A DNA stretch of 45,424 bases. Source: VBCK01 sp035511515 (lineage in GTDB: Bacteria; Pseudomonadota; Gammaproteobacteria; Burkholderiales; Burkholderiaceae_F). This document shows, piece by piece, positions 1 through 8,380 of this stretch (position 1 is its first letter; the number at the start of each line of letters is the position of its first letter). Location of the stretch: the NCBI GenBank assembly GCA_035511515.1, contig DATKFG010000086.1, positions 1 to 45,424 of the forward strand, written 5' to 3'. Under the pieces are notes generated by a model, which was not told the DNA's origin, did not search any database, and saw nothing but the letters and a program-made list of their open reading frames with translations. A program made the translations under genes and the position numbers.

Positions 1-582
1 CGGGGTCTCGACCCCCGACAGCCTGATCTGTCCGCTCGGGCGCGTCACGGCCTCCCCCGACACCCGGACCGACGAGGCCCGGCCGTGGTATGCGATCGGC
101 ATCCATTTGTAATTGGGCAGCAACGGCTGATCCGGGCGCAGCAGCCGCCCGACCGCCGCGGCGTGGTGAATCGAGGTGTAGAAGTCGGTGAAGTCTCCGA
201 TCCCGGCCGGCAGCCCATATTGAACGTCGGCCTGGGCGATCAGTGCCGCTTGCAGCCGTTGCTGCTGCGGGCTTGCGACCCTGAGCGCCCGCGACAGTGT
301 CAACCGCAGCAGCGACCAGGCGGCCGGACCGAGCGCCATCAGCCCGTTCAGGGTCGCGTTGCAGCAGGCGTGGCTGATCTGCGGCTCCAGCAGAGCCGCC
401 GCGTTCGGGTGCGCGAGATCGACGATTGAATCGCCGATGGCCGCGCCGAGGCGGAAACGATCCCCGCCCCGCGGTCGGAACGCCGCCAACGGAAGATTCT
501 GGATCGGAAAGGCCGCGCCCGGCGCGTTGGCCGAAGGCACCCAGCTGCGCAGGGTCGACTGGTGCGTCTCGTTCAGCTGCAT
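1..582 (-). CDS. fahA: Fumarylacetoacetase, N-terminal part (cut by window start)
   Basis: Catalyses the last step of tyrosine/homogentisate breakdown, splitting fumarylacetoacetate into fumarate and acetoacetate in the cytoplasm. Reading the minus strand from an ATG at 582 gives 194 open codons up to the window edge, starting MQLNETHQSTLRSWVPSANA. It contains the family signatures GDFTDFYTSIHHA and LLPNYKWMPIAYHGRASS, the region just ahead of the active site. The start lies 16 bases behind the stop of hmgA, so the two genes are clearly co-transcribed. The C-terminal catalytic part is outside the window. Product assignment is firm; the start is supported by the hmgA boundary. Confidence 0.92.
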   Translation of the reverse strand, partial: MQLNETHQSTLRSWVPSANAPGAAFPIQNLPLAAFRPRGGDRFRLGAAIGDSIVDLAHPNAAALLEPQISHACCNATLNGLMALGPAAWSLLRLTLSRALRVASPQQQRLQAALIAQADVQYGLPAGIGDFTDFYTSIHHAAAVGRLLRPDQPLLPNYKWMPIAYHGRASSVRVSGEAVTRPSGQIRLSGVETP

Positions 583-598
583 TTGCCGCCCGGCAGCG

Positions 599-1927
599 TC
601 AGCGGCGGGCCGGATCGAAATGACGCCGCAGGCCGCGCCAGCAATCGGCGTAGTCGGTTTGCCGGTTGGGCGCGCTCAACGCGTAGGCGGTCGCGTGCAG
701 CGGATAGCGGGTTTCGAACATCAAGGCCATCGTGTCCCGGATCGCCTCGGCCTTGGACGTATCGGCCTGTGAGGCCCGCTCGAACGCGCTGGCATCCGGC
801 CCGTGACCGGTCATGCAATTGTGCAGGCTGGCGCCGCCTGGAACGAAGCCTTGCGCCTTGGCGTCGTAGACGCCGCTGATCAGGCCCATGAACTCGGAGG
901 CGACGTTGCGGTGGAACCAAGGCGGCCGGAACGTGTGCTCCATCACCAGGATCCGCGGCGGGAAGATCACGAAATCGATCGAGCTGATTCCGGGCGTATC
1001 GCTGGGCGACATCAGCACCACGAAGATCGACGGATCCGGGTGATCGAAACTGATCGAGCCGATCGTATTGAAGCGGCTCAAGTCGTATTTGTACGGAGCG
1101 TAGTTTCCGTGCCACGCGACCACATCCAGCGGTGAATGGTCCAGCGGCGCGCTCCACAGCCTGCCCTGGAACCGGGCCAGCAGCTCGAACGATCCCGGCC
1201 GGTCTTCGTAGCTGGCCACGGGCGACAGAAAGTCGCGCGGATTGGCCAGGCCATTGGATCCGATCGGCCCCAGGTCAGGCAGGCGGAATCCCGCTGCGAA
1301 GTTCTCGCAGACGTAGCCGCGCGCGCCCGCCTCTTTCAGTTCGACCCGGAAGCGGATGCCGCGCGGTATCACGACGATCTCGCCCGGTTCGGCCTCGATG
1401 ATGCCGAATTCGGTGCGGAAACGCAGTCCGCCCTGCTGCAGCGCGACCAGCAGCTCACCGTCGGCGTCGTACACAACGCGATCGGTCATCGACCGGTTGA
1501 TCGCGTACACGTGTACGCCGCATCCGGTTTGCGTGGCCGGGTCGCCCATGCCGGCCATCGTGACCAGGCCCTGGACAAAATCGGTCGGCCCCGCGGGCTC
1601 CGGCAGCGGGTCCCAGCGCATCGGCTCCGGCGGCATCTCAGCCGAAGCGAAGTCGCTGCTCCAGTTGCGCGCATCGACCTGGCGGAACGCACTCTGTTGT
1701 GCACTGGGAAGGATCCGGTACAGCCAGGAGTGCCGATTCGAAGCGCGCGGCGCGGTAAAGCCCGTCCCCGAGAGCTGCTCGGCGTACAGGCCGTAGGGGC
1801 AGCGCTGCGGCGAATTCTGGCCGGCCGGCAACGCGCCCGGCAGCGCTTCACTGCTGAACGTGTTGCCGAATCCGCTCTGGTAAGCGGGCTGCTCGGTCGC
1901 GGCGGATGGCGGAACGTGTCGACTCAT
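599..1927 (-). CDS. hmgA: Homogentisate 1,2-dioxygenase
   Basis: Fe(II)-dependent ring-cleaving enzyme that turns homogentisate into maleylacetoacetate in tyrosine and phenylalanine catabolism. The 442-residue protein has the usual family length. It opens with the typical YQSGFGNTFSSEALPGALP. The metal-site region is visible: FHRNVASEFMGLI carries the His and Glu ligands, and SLHNCMTGHGPD carries the second His ligand. HGNYAPYKYDLSRF is also a family signature. The ATG at 1927 is the natural start. fahA follows after 16 bases. No maleylacetoacetate isomerase gene is seen next to them, so that step is encoded elsewhere or done non-enzymatically. Confidence 0.97.
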   Translation of the reverse strand: MSRHVPPSAATEQPAYQSGFGNTFSSEALPGALPAGQNSPQRCPYGLYAEQLSGTGFTAPRASNRHSWLYRILPSAQQSAFRQVDARNWSSDFASAEMPPEPMRWDPLPEPAGPTDFVQGLVTMAGMGDPATQTGCGVHVYAINRSMTDRVVYDADGELLVALQQGGLRFRTEFGIIEAEPGEIVVIPRGIRFRVELKEAGARGYVCENFAAGFRLPDLGPIGSNGLANPRDFLSPVASYEDRPGSFELLARFQGRLWSAPLDHSPLDVVAWHGNYAPYKYDLSRFNTIGSISFDHPDPSIFVVLMSPSDTPGISSIDFVIFPPRILVMEHTFRPPWFHRNVASEFMGLISGVYDAKAQGFVPGGASLHNCMTGHGPDASAFERASQADTSKAEAIRDTMALMFETRYPLHATAYALSAPNRQTDYADCWRGLRRHFDPARR

Positions 1928-2003
1928 GATGATGCAACCGGATTAATGCACATTTTGACGATTTGCGGCAAGCCGGGTTCCTCGCGGGACGTAGCTTCTC
2001 GCC

Positions 2004-3371
2004 TCAATGCAGCTTCACATGCGGCTCGGTGCGGCGTGTGATCATCCGGGCCAGCGTATCGAGCGCGACCTTCCAAAACCCGTGCAGGGCCAACTCGTGC
2101 AGCTTGTACAGCGACACGTACATCAGCCGGGCGAGGTACCCCTCGACCCAGATGTTGCCGCCCACCAGGCTGCCCATCAGGTTGCCCACCGCCGAAAACC
2201 TGCCCAGCGAAACGAGCGAGCCGAAATCGCGGTATCGCCACAAACGCAGTGGCCGGCCCCGCAGTATGCGCTCGACCTGGCCGACCATGTGCGAAGCCTG
2301 CTGGTGCGCCGCCTGCGCCCGGGGCGGCACCATCTGGCCCGGTTCCGCGCCAATCCAGGGACACGCGGCGCAATCGCCGATCGCGAACACGTTCGGATCG
2401 CGCGTGGTCTGCAAGGTGGCCGTCACCGCCAGCTGGTTGATCGCGTTGACCTCCAGGCCGTCGAGGTCGCGCAGAAAATCGGGCGCCTTGATGCCCGCCG
2501 CCCATACGATCAGCTCGGCCCGGATCACCTCTCCACTTGCCAGCCGCACGCCGTCCGGCAGAACCTCCTGCACGCGAGCCGAGGTCTTGATCTGCACGCC
2601 CAGCTGCTCCAGCAGCCGGGTCGCAGCTTTGGCCAGGCGCTCAGGCAACGCGGGCAGGATCCGCGGCGAGGCCTCGAGCAGCACCAGGCGGATGTCCTTG
2701 TCCGGCTCGATCCGGTCCAGGCCGAAGGATACGAGCGTGCGGGTCGACCGATGCAATTCGGCAGCCAGCTCAACCCCGGTTGCTCCCGCGCCGATCAGAA
2801 CGACCTGCAGTTGCCCCGGTTGCAGCGGCATTTCCTGAGCATGGGCACGGATCAAGGCGTTGACGAGCCGGCGATGGAACCGAGCCGCCTGGGACGCTGT
2901 GTCGATCCGGGTCGCGTATTGGGCGACGCCGGGCACACCGAAATCGGCGGTCAGGCTGCCCACCGCGATCACCAGGGTGTCGTATCCGAACGCGCGCGCC
3001 GGCGTGACCAGATCGCCGTCCTCGTCAACAAACGGCCCGACGCGAACCCGACGGCGCTGGCGGTCCAAACCGGTCATCTCTCCGATCCGGTACCGAAAGC
3101 CGTGCCAGTGCGACTGCGCCAGGTAATCGGTTTCGTAACTGCCCAGATCCATGCTGCCGGCGGCGAGCTCGTGCAGATGCGGCTTCCAAAAGTGAGCCCG
3201 GGTTTTCTCAATCAGCGTGATGCGGGCCCGCCCGCTGCGGCCCAGGCGGTCGCCGAGCCGCGTGACCAGCTCCAGGCCGCCCGCCCCTCCGCCGACGACC
3301 ACGACCTCGTGCAACGCCCGCCGTTCGTCGAGCGTCGCAGCATGGCCACCGCGCGGGTCCGGACTTGCCAT
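2004..3371 (-). CDS. ndh: Type II NADH dehydrogenase (FAD-dependent, non-proton-pumping)
   Basis: Membrane-associated flavoprotein that passes electrons from NADH to quinone without pumping protons. The 455-residue protein has two dinucleotide-binding glycine motifs: VVVGGGAGGLEL near the N terminus (FAD) and VLIGAGATGVELAAEL near the middle (NADH). It also has the FAD-contacting segment NVFAIGDCAACP. The C-terminal stretch, about 60 residues, is rich in aromatic and hydrophobic residues and fits the membrane-anchoring helix of this family. I chose the ATG at 3371; an in-frame TTG at 3386 would add five residues. It is divergent from the stress protein gene at 3449, with an AT-rich 77-base gap. 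Other FAD-dependent pyridine nucleotide oxidoreductases are less likely. Confidence 0.9.
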   Translation of the reverse strand: MASPDPRGGHAATLDERRALHEVVVVGGGAGGLELVTRLGDRLGRSGRARITLIEKTRAHFWKPHLHELAAGSMDLGSYETDYLAQSHWHGFRYRIGEMTGLDRQRRRVRVGPFVDEDGDLVTPARAFGYDTLVIAVGSLTADFGVPGVAQYATRIDTASQAARFHRRLVNALIRAHAQEMPLQPGQLQVVLIGAGATGVELAAELHRSTRTLVSFGLDRIEPDKDIRLVLLEASPRILPALPERLAKAATRLLEQLGVQIKTSARVQEVLPDGVRLASGEVIRAELIVWAAGIKAPDFLRDLDGLEVNAINQLAVTATLQTTRDPNVFAIGDCAACPWIGAEPGQMVPPRAQAAHQQASHMVGQVERILRGRPLRLWRYRDFGSLVSLGRFSAVGNLMGSLVGGNIWVEGYLARLMYVSLYKLHELALHGFWKVALDTLARMITRRTEPHVKLH

Positions 3372-3448
3372 CGTCGGATATTTCAATCAAAAAAGCAGTG
3401 TATGTTAACGGCAGCAATTCAAGGTCGCTCTCAAACGGGAGGCTTGGC

Positions 3449-3916
3449 ATGTATTCTCGAATCCTGGCCGCCACCGACGGCAGCGAGACCTCGGAGCTGT
3501 CCGTTGAACAGGCCGCGCGCCTCGCAAAGGATCAAAAAGCCCAACTCAGGATCGTTCACGTGATCGAGCAGTCGCGTCTGGCCTTCGCGGCGGCGGGTCC
3601 GGTTGCGGTCGACCTGGAGGCGATCGTGGACGCGTTGCGCAAATCCGGTCAAGCCGCGCTCGAGCGGGGCCGCGCGATTGCGCAGCGGCACGGCGTGCAG
3701 GCCGACGTTGCCATCGTCGGGGACGATGCGGTCGATGACCGGGTCGCCGTCGTGCTGGCCGACGAGGCCCGGCGCTGGAAAGCCGACCTGATCGTGCTCG
3801 GAACCCACGGTCGGCGCGGCATCAACCACCTGCTGATGGGCAGTGTCGCTGAGGCGGTTGTGCGGATCGCGCCGGCGCACGTGCTGCTGGTGCGTTCGCA
3901 GCCCGCCCCGACATGA
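3449..3916 (+). CDS. Universal stress protein (UspA family, ATP-binding type)
   Basis: A 155-residue single-domain Usp protein; the family supports survival under stress and energy limitation, usually as cytoplasmic dimers. It begins MYSRILAATDGSETSELS, the standard first strand with the conserved Asp. It ends with the nucleotide-binding loop GTHGRRG, then nine residues later GSVAEAVVR, matching the G-2x-G-9x-G(S/T) signature of ATP-binding members. A good ribosome binding site (GGGAGG at 3437-3442) decides this start over an upstream in-frame ATG at 3365. It is divergent from ndh. Confidence 0.95.
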   Translation: MYSRILAATDGSETSELSVEQAARLAKDQKAQLRIVHVIEQSRLAFAAAGPVAVDLEAIVDALRKSGQAALERGRAIAQRHGVQADVAIVGDDAVDDRVAVVLADEARRWKADLIVLGTHGRRGINHLLMGSVAEAVVRIAPAHVLLVRSQPAPT

Positions 3917-3979
3917 GCGCCGCAAGTCGATACCACCGCGCCGCCGCGCGACGGGCCGATCGACTGGCCAACCTGCTCG

Positions 3980-5164
3980 ATGCGGCGATCTGAGCTTTCG
4001 AGCCGGCTGCGCGAACTCGAGCAGGCCGGCTTGATACGAAGCCGGCGCCGCATCGAGGGGCCGCAGGGCCCTCACCTGCGCGTGGACGGCGCAACCTACC
4101 TGGCGTTCTGCAGCAATGATTACCTTGGCCTGGCGAGTCACCCCGCGCTGGCCGACGCGGCGCGCCGCGCGCTGGACGATTTTGGCGTTGGCGCCGGTGC
4201 CTCAGCGCACATTTGCGGGCATACGCGCGTGCATGAGGCCTTGGAGCAGCGCCTGGCCCGCTTCGTGCGCTTGCCGCGCGCGCTGCATTTTTCAACCGGC
4301 TACATGGCCAACCTCGGAGTGCTGCCTTCGCTCGCGGGGCCGGGCGACGTGATCTTCTCGGACCGACTGAACCACGCGAGCCTGATTGATGCCGCGCGGC
4401 TGTCGCGCGCCGATGTCGTGGTCTACCCGCACGGCGATGTCGAGGCGCTCGGTCTGCAGATGTCTGAGCAGGCTGACCGCTCCAAGCTGATTGTGACCGA
4501 TGCGGTGTTCAGCATGGACGGCGATCTGGCCCCCTTGCCACAGCTGCTGGAACTGTGCGAGCACCACGATGCATGGCTGGTGGTCGATGATGCGCACGGC
4601 TTTGGCGTGCTGGGAGAAAACGGCGCCGGCAGCCTGTCTCATTGGGGCCTGAGTTCGGAACGAATCGTTTACATGGGAACCTTGGGCAAGGCCGCAGGCG
4701 TATTCGGCGCCTTCGTCGCGGCCGACGCGGACGTGATCGAATGGCTCTTGCAGCGCGCACGCACCTACATGTTCACAACGTCGACTCCACCCGTGCTGGC
4801 CGCCGCCCTGCTGGCCGCGCTGGACGTGATCGAAACCGAGTCCTGGCGGCGCCGGCACTTGACTGCACTGATCGAACGTGTTCACGCGGGCCTGTCGGGT
4901 TTGGGCTGGCGTTTGCTGCCTTCGGCTACCGCGATCCAGCCGTTGATCATCGGGGACAACTCCGGGGCGATGTCGCTGATGGACTCGCTGCGCCACAGTG
5001 GCATTTGGGTACCCGCCATCCGCCCCCCCACGGTCCCGCCCGGCACCGCGCGCCTGCGCATTTCTCTGAGCGCGGCGCATTCCGATCAGGATATCGACCG
5101 GTTGTTGAATAGGCTGCGCGCGGTCGCACCTGGCCAGCCGATGGCCGACCGGCCGTCGACATGA
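3980..5164 (+). CDS. bioF: 8-amino-7-oxononanoate synthase (BioF-like AONS family)
   Basis: PLP-dependent alpha-oxoamine synthase that condenses pimeloyl-ACP (or pimeloyl-CoA) with alanine in biotin synthesis. The 394-residue protein shows CSNDYLGLASHP near the N terminus, VVDDAHGFGVLG (the PLP-pyridine Asp and the His), and GTLGKAAGVFGAFVA with the Schiff-base Lys. The N-terminal pattern (short helix, then RSRRRIEGPQGPHLRVDGATYLAF) matches BioF rather than 2-amino-3-ketobutyrate ligase or serine palmitoyltransferase. There is no clear Shine-Dalgarno sequence before the ATG at 3980. Other biotin genes (bioA, bioD, bioB) are not present nearby, so the substrate is inferred from family resemblance only. 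Confidence 0.85.
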   Translation: MRRSELSSRLRELEQAGLIRSRRRIEGPQGPHLRVDGATYLAFCSNDYLGLASHPALADAARRALDDFGVGAGASAHICGHTRVHEALEQRLARFVRLPRALHFSTGYMANLGVLPSLAGPGDVIFSDRLNHASLIDAARLSRADVVVYPHGDVEALGLQMSEQADRSKLIVTDAVFSMDGDLAPLPQLLELCEHHDAWLVVDDAHGFGVLGENGAGSLSHWGLSSERIVYMGTLGKAAGVFGAFVAADADVIEWLLQRARTYMFTTSTPPVLAAALLAALDVIETESWRRRHLTALIERVHAGLSGLGWRLLPSATAIQPLIIGDNSGAMSLMDSLRHSGIWVPAIRPPTVPPGTARLRISLSAAHSDQDIDRLLNRLRAVAPGQPMADRPST

Positions 5165-5190
5165 CCGCACTTGCGTGAGCGTTTCTTGAT

Positions 5191-5219
5191 TTGCAAGCGC
5201 GCCGCTCAGCGCGTATCCT
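5191..5219 (+). promoter_or_regulatory. Sigma70-type promoter for the 152-residue protein gene
   Basis: TTGCAA at 5191-5196 and TATCCT at 5214-5219 are spaced by exactly 17 bases, a good housekeeping promoter. Transcription would begin near 5226 and leave a leader of about 75 bases. A Shine-Dalgarno sequence AGAGAGG lies at about 5287-5293, ahead of the ATG at 5302. Confidence 0.6.
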
Positions 5220-5301
5220 CGCCACCGGTCTGTCGGCGTTTGAGGACGCGGACGGGATGTCGCAGTTATGCAACTCGATGTGAACAAGAGAGGTCGGTCA
5301 G

Positions 5302-5760
5302 ATGGTCTCAATCGTAAGCGCGGTAACGGAACTGGAATCCCGTCGCAAGGCCCTCGAACTTGAGTTGGCCAGCGTCAATTCGAGACTCAAGGCGATTCAG
5401 CAGGCGTTGGATGTGTCGGCTCGTTCCGAGTCGAACGGTGCCGGACGCGCCTCGCAATCCTCGTCCGCGGCGGCGACCGTGTCAGCGGCCGAAGCCAAGC
5501 GGTCCGGACGCAAGAAAGTACGCAAGCTGCGGCAGTGGTTCGCCTCGGGCGAGGCGATCGGCCTGATGAAGCGGATCGTGCGGTCGCCGATGACCGCCTC
5601 GGACATCGTCAAGGCGCTGGCGCACGCGAAGGGGTACGACAAGGGATTGCAACCGGAGCAACTCAAGCGCTTCCAGGGAACGGCCTACATGGCGGTGTCG
5701 AACGCGATCAAGGCCGGCAATGCGACGCGGATGAAGGACGGACGGGTGCGTATCCGTTGA
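5302..5760 (+). CDS. Hypothetical protein, coiled coil plus winged-helix-like C-terminus
   Basis: I do not recognise this 152-residue protein. Residues about 3-38 form a leucine-rich amphipathic helix (AVTELESRRKALELELASVN) likely to be a coiled coil. Residues about 40-65 are a Ser/Ala-rich linker followed by a basic patch SGRKKVRKLRQWF. The last 75 residues resemble a small helix-turn-helix or winged-helix domain: MTASDIVKALAHAKGYDKG, a conserved-looking helix YMAVSNAIKAGNATRM, and a short final strand DGRVRIR. A dimeric DNA-binding or nucleoid-associated role is a guess from this shape. It has its own promoter and Shine-Dalgarno sequence, so it is a real gene. A DUF2721 gene follows 34 bases later. 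Confidence 0.8.
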   Translation: MVSIVSAVTELESRRKALELELASVNSRLKAIQQALDVSARSESNGAGRASQSSSAAATVSAAEAKRSGRKKVRKLRQWFASGEAIGLMKRIVRSPMTASDIVKALAHAKGYDKGLQPEQLKRFQGTAYMAVSNAIKAGNATRMKDGRVRIR

Positions 5761-5794
5761 CGGTTGTGCCGGTGCAGCTGCTCGGCGACGCCGG

Positions 5795-6256
5795 ATGGAA
5801 AATCATGTCACCAGCGTCACGCATGTCATTCAGCTTGCCGTCGCGCCGGTGTTTCTTCTCACCGCGATCGCGACACTGATTTCGGCACTGAACGTCCGGC
5901 TCGGCCGGATCGTGGACCGCCAGCGCGTGCTGCAGGCGCTGGCACCGCTTGCGGCGTGCGAAGCCGTGCAGGCTCAGCAGCGCGAATTCGCATTGCTGTC
6001 GCGCCGTATTCACCTGTCCTATCTGGCAATCCTAGCGGCCGGCGTTGCCGGCCTTTTCATCTGCCTGGTCGTGGCGCTGGCTTTCGTCGGGGTGCTGCTG
6101 GAAATGGACCTGGCCAGATTCCTGGCGGGATTGTTCGTGCTCGCCATGGTTTCGATGATCACATCGCTGAGCCTTTTCCTGCGTGAGATCTATCTGGCCG
6201 TATCGGGGCGCGAGCGGCTGAGCGCGCTGCCGGTCCGCGTTGCGCCGGGATCCTGA
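5795..6256 (+). CDS. DUF2721 family inner-membrane protein
   Basis: A 153-residue membrane protein of unknown function. The N-terminal segment VIQLAVAPVFLLTAIATLISALNVRLGRIVDR is the hallmark of DUF2721, combining the first transmembrane helix with the NVRLGRIVDR motif. Two further hydrophobic segments lie at about residues 72-97 and 104-128, separated by a short loop with acidic residues. The predicted topology is three helices. The stop is 8 bases before the GTG start of the DAHP synthase gene, so the two are probably co-transcribed, though a functional link is not evident. Confidence 0.85.
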   Translation: MENHVTSVTHVIQLAVAPVFLLTAIATLISALNVRLGRIVDRQRVLQALAPLAACEAVQAQQREFALLSRRIHLSYLAILAAGVAGLFICLVVALAFVGVLLEMDLARFLAGLFVLAMVSMITSLSLFLREIYLAVSGRERLSALPVRVAPGS

Positions 6257-6264
6257 GCAGGCCT

Positions 6265-7347
6265 GTGGCCGTGAGTCACGCGCCGACCGAGGACTTGAAT
6301 GTCGCGGCATCGGAGGTGATGCCGCCGCCGGCCCGGATCAAGGCCGAAATTGAACTGTCGGATGCGGCCGCGCGCACCGTGCTCGAGGGCCGCGCGGCGC
6401 TGTGCCGCATCCTGCGGCGCGAGGACGACCGCCGATTCGTCATCGTCGGACCCTGCTCGATTCACGACCCCGATGGCGGGCTCGACTACGCACGCCGTTT
6501 GAGGTCGCTGGCGCACGAGGTTGCCGACACGCTGTTGATCGTGATGCGCGTGTATTTCGAAAAGCCGCGCACCTCGGTCGGCTGGAAGGGTTTCGTCAAC
6601 GATCCGAGGATGGACGACTCGTTCCGGATCGCCGAGGGCTTGCGACGGGCGCGCCGCTTCCTGGTCGACGTGGCCGAAATCGGCCTGCCGGCCGCCACCG
6701 AGGCGCTCGATCCGATCGCGCCCCAGTACCTGGGCGACTTGATCGCCTGGACGGCGGTCGGCGCGCGCACGTCGGAATCGCAGACCCATCGGGAAATGGC
6801 CAGCGGACTGTCGACCCCGGTCGGATTCAAAAACGGCACCGACGGCGATCTGAGCGGCGCGATCAACGCGATCATCTCGGCCTCGCGGCCACACAGCTTT
6901 CTGGGCATCAACGGCGACGGGGCCACGGCGATCATCCGAACGCGCGGCAATTCGAACGGCCATCTGGTCCTGCGCGGAGGCGGCGGACGACCCAACTACG
7001 ACTCGGTCAGCATCGCGCTGGCCGAGGCGGCGCTGCGACAGGCCGGCCTGGCGCCCAATGTGGTGGTCGATTGCGCCCATGCGAACTCTTACAAGAAACC
7101 CGAGCTGCAACCTCTGGTGCTGAGCGACTGTCTGGCACAGATCGCGCACGGCAACCGGTCGATCGTGGGCTGGATGATCGAAAGCAACCTGCACTGGGGC
7201 AACCAGCCGATCCCGGAGGACCTGTCGAAGTTGAGATACGGCGTCTCGGTGACGGATCCGTGCGTGGACTGGGCCACCACCGAACAAATGATCCGACAGG
7301 CGCACGATGAGCTGCGCGGCCGCCGGATCGTCTCGGCCGATTCATGA
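6265..7347 (+). CDS. aroG: 3-deoxy-7-phosphoheptulonate synthase (class I, AroG/F/H type)
   Basis: First enzyme of the shikimate pathway: phosphoenolpyruvate plus erythrose 4-phosphate give DAHP. The 360-residue length fits the class I, aroG/aroF/aroH type. Visible signatures are FVIVGPCSIHDP, MRVYFEKPRTSVGWKGFVNDP (PEP and metal site region), PVGFKNGTDGD, VVDCAHANS and GWMIESNL. The start is GTG at 6265, eight bases behind the DUF2721 stop. Which aromatic amino acid inhibits it cannot be decided by eye, so aroG is used in the general sense. A hairpin begins at its stop codon. Confidence 0.95.
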   Translation: MAVSHAPTEDLNVAASEVMPPPARIKAEIELSDAAARTVLEGRAALCRILRREDDRRFVIVGPCSIHDPDGGLDYARRLRSLAHEVADTLLIVMRVYFEKPRTSVGWKGFVNDPRMDDSFRIAEGLRRARRFLVDVAEIGLPAATEALDPIAPQYLGDLIAWTAVGARTSESQTHREMASGLSTPVGFKNGTDGDLSGAINAIISASRPHSFLGINGDGATAIIRTRGNSNGHLVLRGGGGRPNYDSVSIALAEAALRQAGLAPNVVVDCAHANSYKKPELQPLVLSDCLAQIAHGNRSIVGWMIESNLHWGNQPIPEDLSKLRYGVSVTDPCVDWATTEQMIRQAHDELRGRRIVSADS

Positions 7348-7368
7348 AGCGGCGCCAGCGCGCCGCTT
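7347..7368. terminator. Perfect hairpin between convergent genes
   Basis: AAGCGGCGC at 7347-7355 pairs perfectly with GCGCCGCTT at 7360-7368 around the loop CAGC. It starts at the last base of the aroG stop codon and sits between two convergent genes, so it can act as a bidirectional transcript end. No long T-run follows on either strand, so intrinsic termination is not certain. Confidence 0.5.
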
Positions 7369-7386
7369 CCTGCTCGCCCCGTTACC

Positions 7387-8187
7387 TTACGGTTGTACGG
7401 GCGGCAAGGCGGTCTGGTCGGCCGTGAACAGGCACTTGGGGTGCCCGAAGCCACCGGCGCTGGTGCCGTTCGTGATGTCGTAGATGATGTTGTCGGGGTG
7501 CGTCGTATCGCCGGCGAGTGCCGCCACCCCGTTGACCCCCTTCAAGTGGTCCAGGCCGAGGTTGTTGCGCACACGCCAGGCGATTTCGTGGTCGGTGCAC
7601 GAGGTGTCGCCGCTCACCCCCACGCCGCCCACGACGCTGTGGTCCGTGGCATACAGGCCAAGTCCACCGCCGAACACATTGACGCCGCCCACCCGCTTGC
7701 CGATCATTGGATCGCCGTTGGTGCCGAACTCGTGCGCCTCCCCGTCGTATGCGTTGGTGGTGTCGACCGGGTTGCTGTGCTGCAGACCGTACAGCGAACC
7801 GCCGGGCTGAACCGCCGAATACAGGTTCGCGGTCGACAGCGCGAGGCCTGCGACTCCAAAGCCGCCATGGGTGCTGGCGTTGCTGTTCGGCCCCAGGTTG
7901 AATGCGTTGGCCGTGTTGGCCTTCTGCGCTGAAATGACCCGGCTGCCGAGCCACTGCGACTGGTAATCGGCGCCGGTAAAAGCGACCGCGCAGACGTAGC
8001 CCTCGCGATTGACGATCGTGCCCCACATGTTCAATTGCAGGCCGCCGTTGTTCTGCTGCACGGCCGCACTGAGCGCCTGTTTCAGAGCCGAATGCGAAAC
8101 GGGACAGTCCACCTGCGCTGCGAGTGCGGCCGGCACGGCCAAAGCCGTCGCTACCGCGACGGCGGCGATCGAAAGTTTGCTGTTCAT
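7387..8187 (-). CDS. Secreted HbpS/GlcG-like protein
   Basis: The 266-residue protein starts with a clear signal peptide (MNSKLSIAAVAVATALAVPA, cleavage near ALAAQ). The mature part matches the HbpS/GlcG fold family (heme-binding/heme-degrading type in some members): LNMWGTIVNREGYVCAVAFTG, then SLYGLQHSNP, GGGLGLYA and VVGGVGVSGDTSCTDHEIAWRV. Heme binding is known only for a few relatives, so the ligand here is unknown. The start at 8187 is fixed by the GGGAGAC ribosome site just upstream and by the signal peptide. The open frame continues upstream to 8583, but that part antisense-overlaps the MFS gene and is not likely coding. It has its own promoter at 8267-8294. Confidence 0.85.
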   Translation of the reverse strand: MNSKLSIAAVAVATALAVPAALAAQVDCPVSHSALKQALSAAVQQNNGGLQLNMWGTIVNREGYVCAVAFTGADYQSQWLGSRVISAQKANTANAFNLGPNSNASTHGGFGVAGLALSTANLYSAVQPGGSLYGLQHSNPVDTTNAYDGEAHEFGTNGDPMIGKRVGGVNVFGGGLGLYATDHSVVGGVGVSGDTSCTDHEIAWRVRNNLGLDHLKGVNGVAALAGDTTHPDNIIYDITNGTSAGGFGHPKCLFTADQTALPPVQP

Positions 8188-8266
8188 TGAGAGTCTCCCT
8201 TGCCCTGACCGGGCTTGTTCAAGCTCTTTGCTATCGGGACCGCTTGCTGCCTTCAACTGCGAGTAA

Positions 8267-8294
8267 ATTATCGTCGGCAAAATCGCGCAGACAA
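8267..8294 (-). promoter_or_regulatory. Sigma70-type promoter for the HbpS-like gene
   Basis: On the minus strand, TTGTCT (8294-8289) and GATAAT (8272-8267) are separated by 16 bases. Transcription would start near 8260, giving a leader of about 73 bases before the ATG at 8187. The surrounding DNA is unusually AT-rich for this window. Confidence 0.55.
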
Positions 8295-8380
8295 CACCTG
8301 GCTGGAAGCCATCTTTCCATGACGGAAAAGGCGGCCGAAACGCGACATGGATCCGGGCCCGCCGACCTGCGCAAAGGCGG

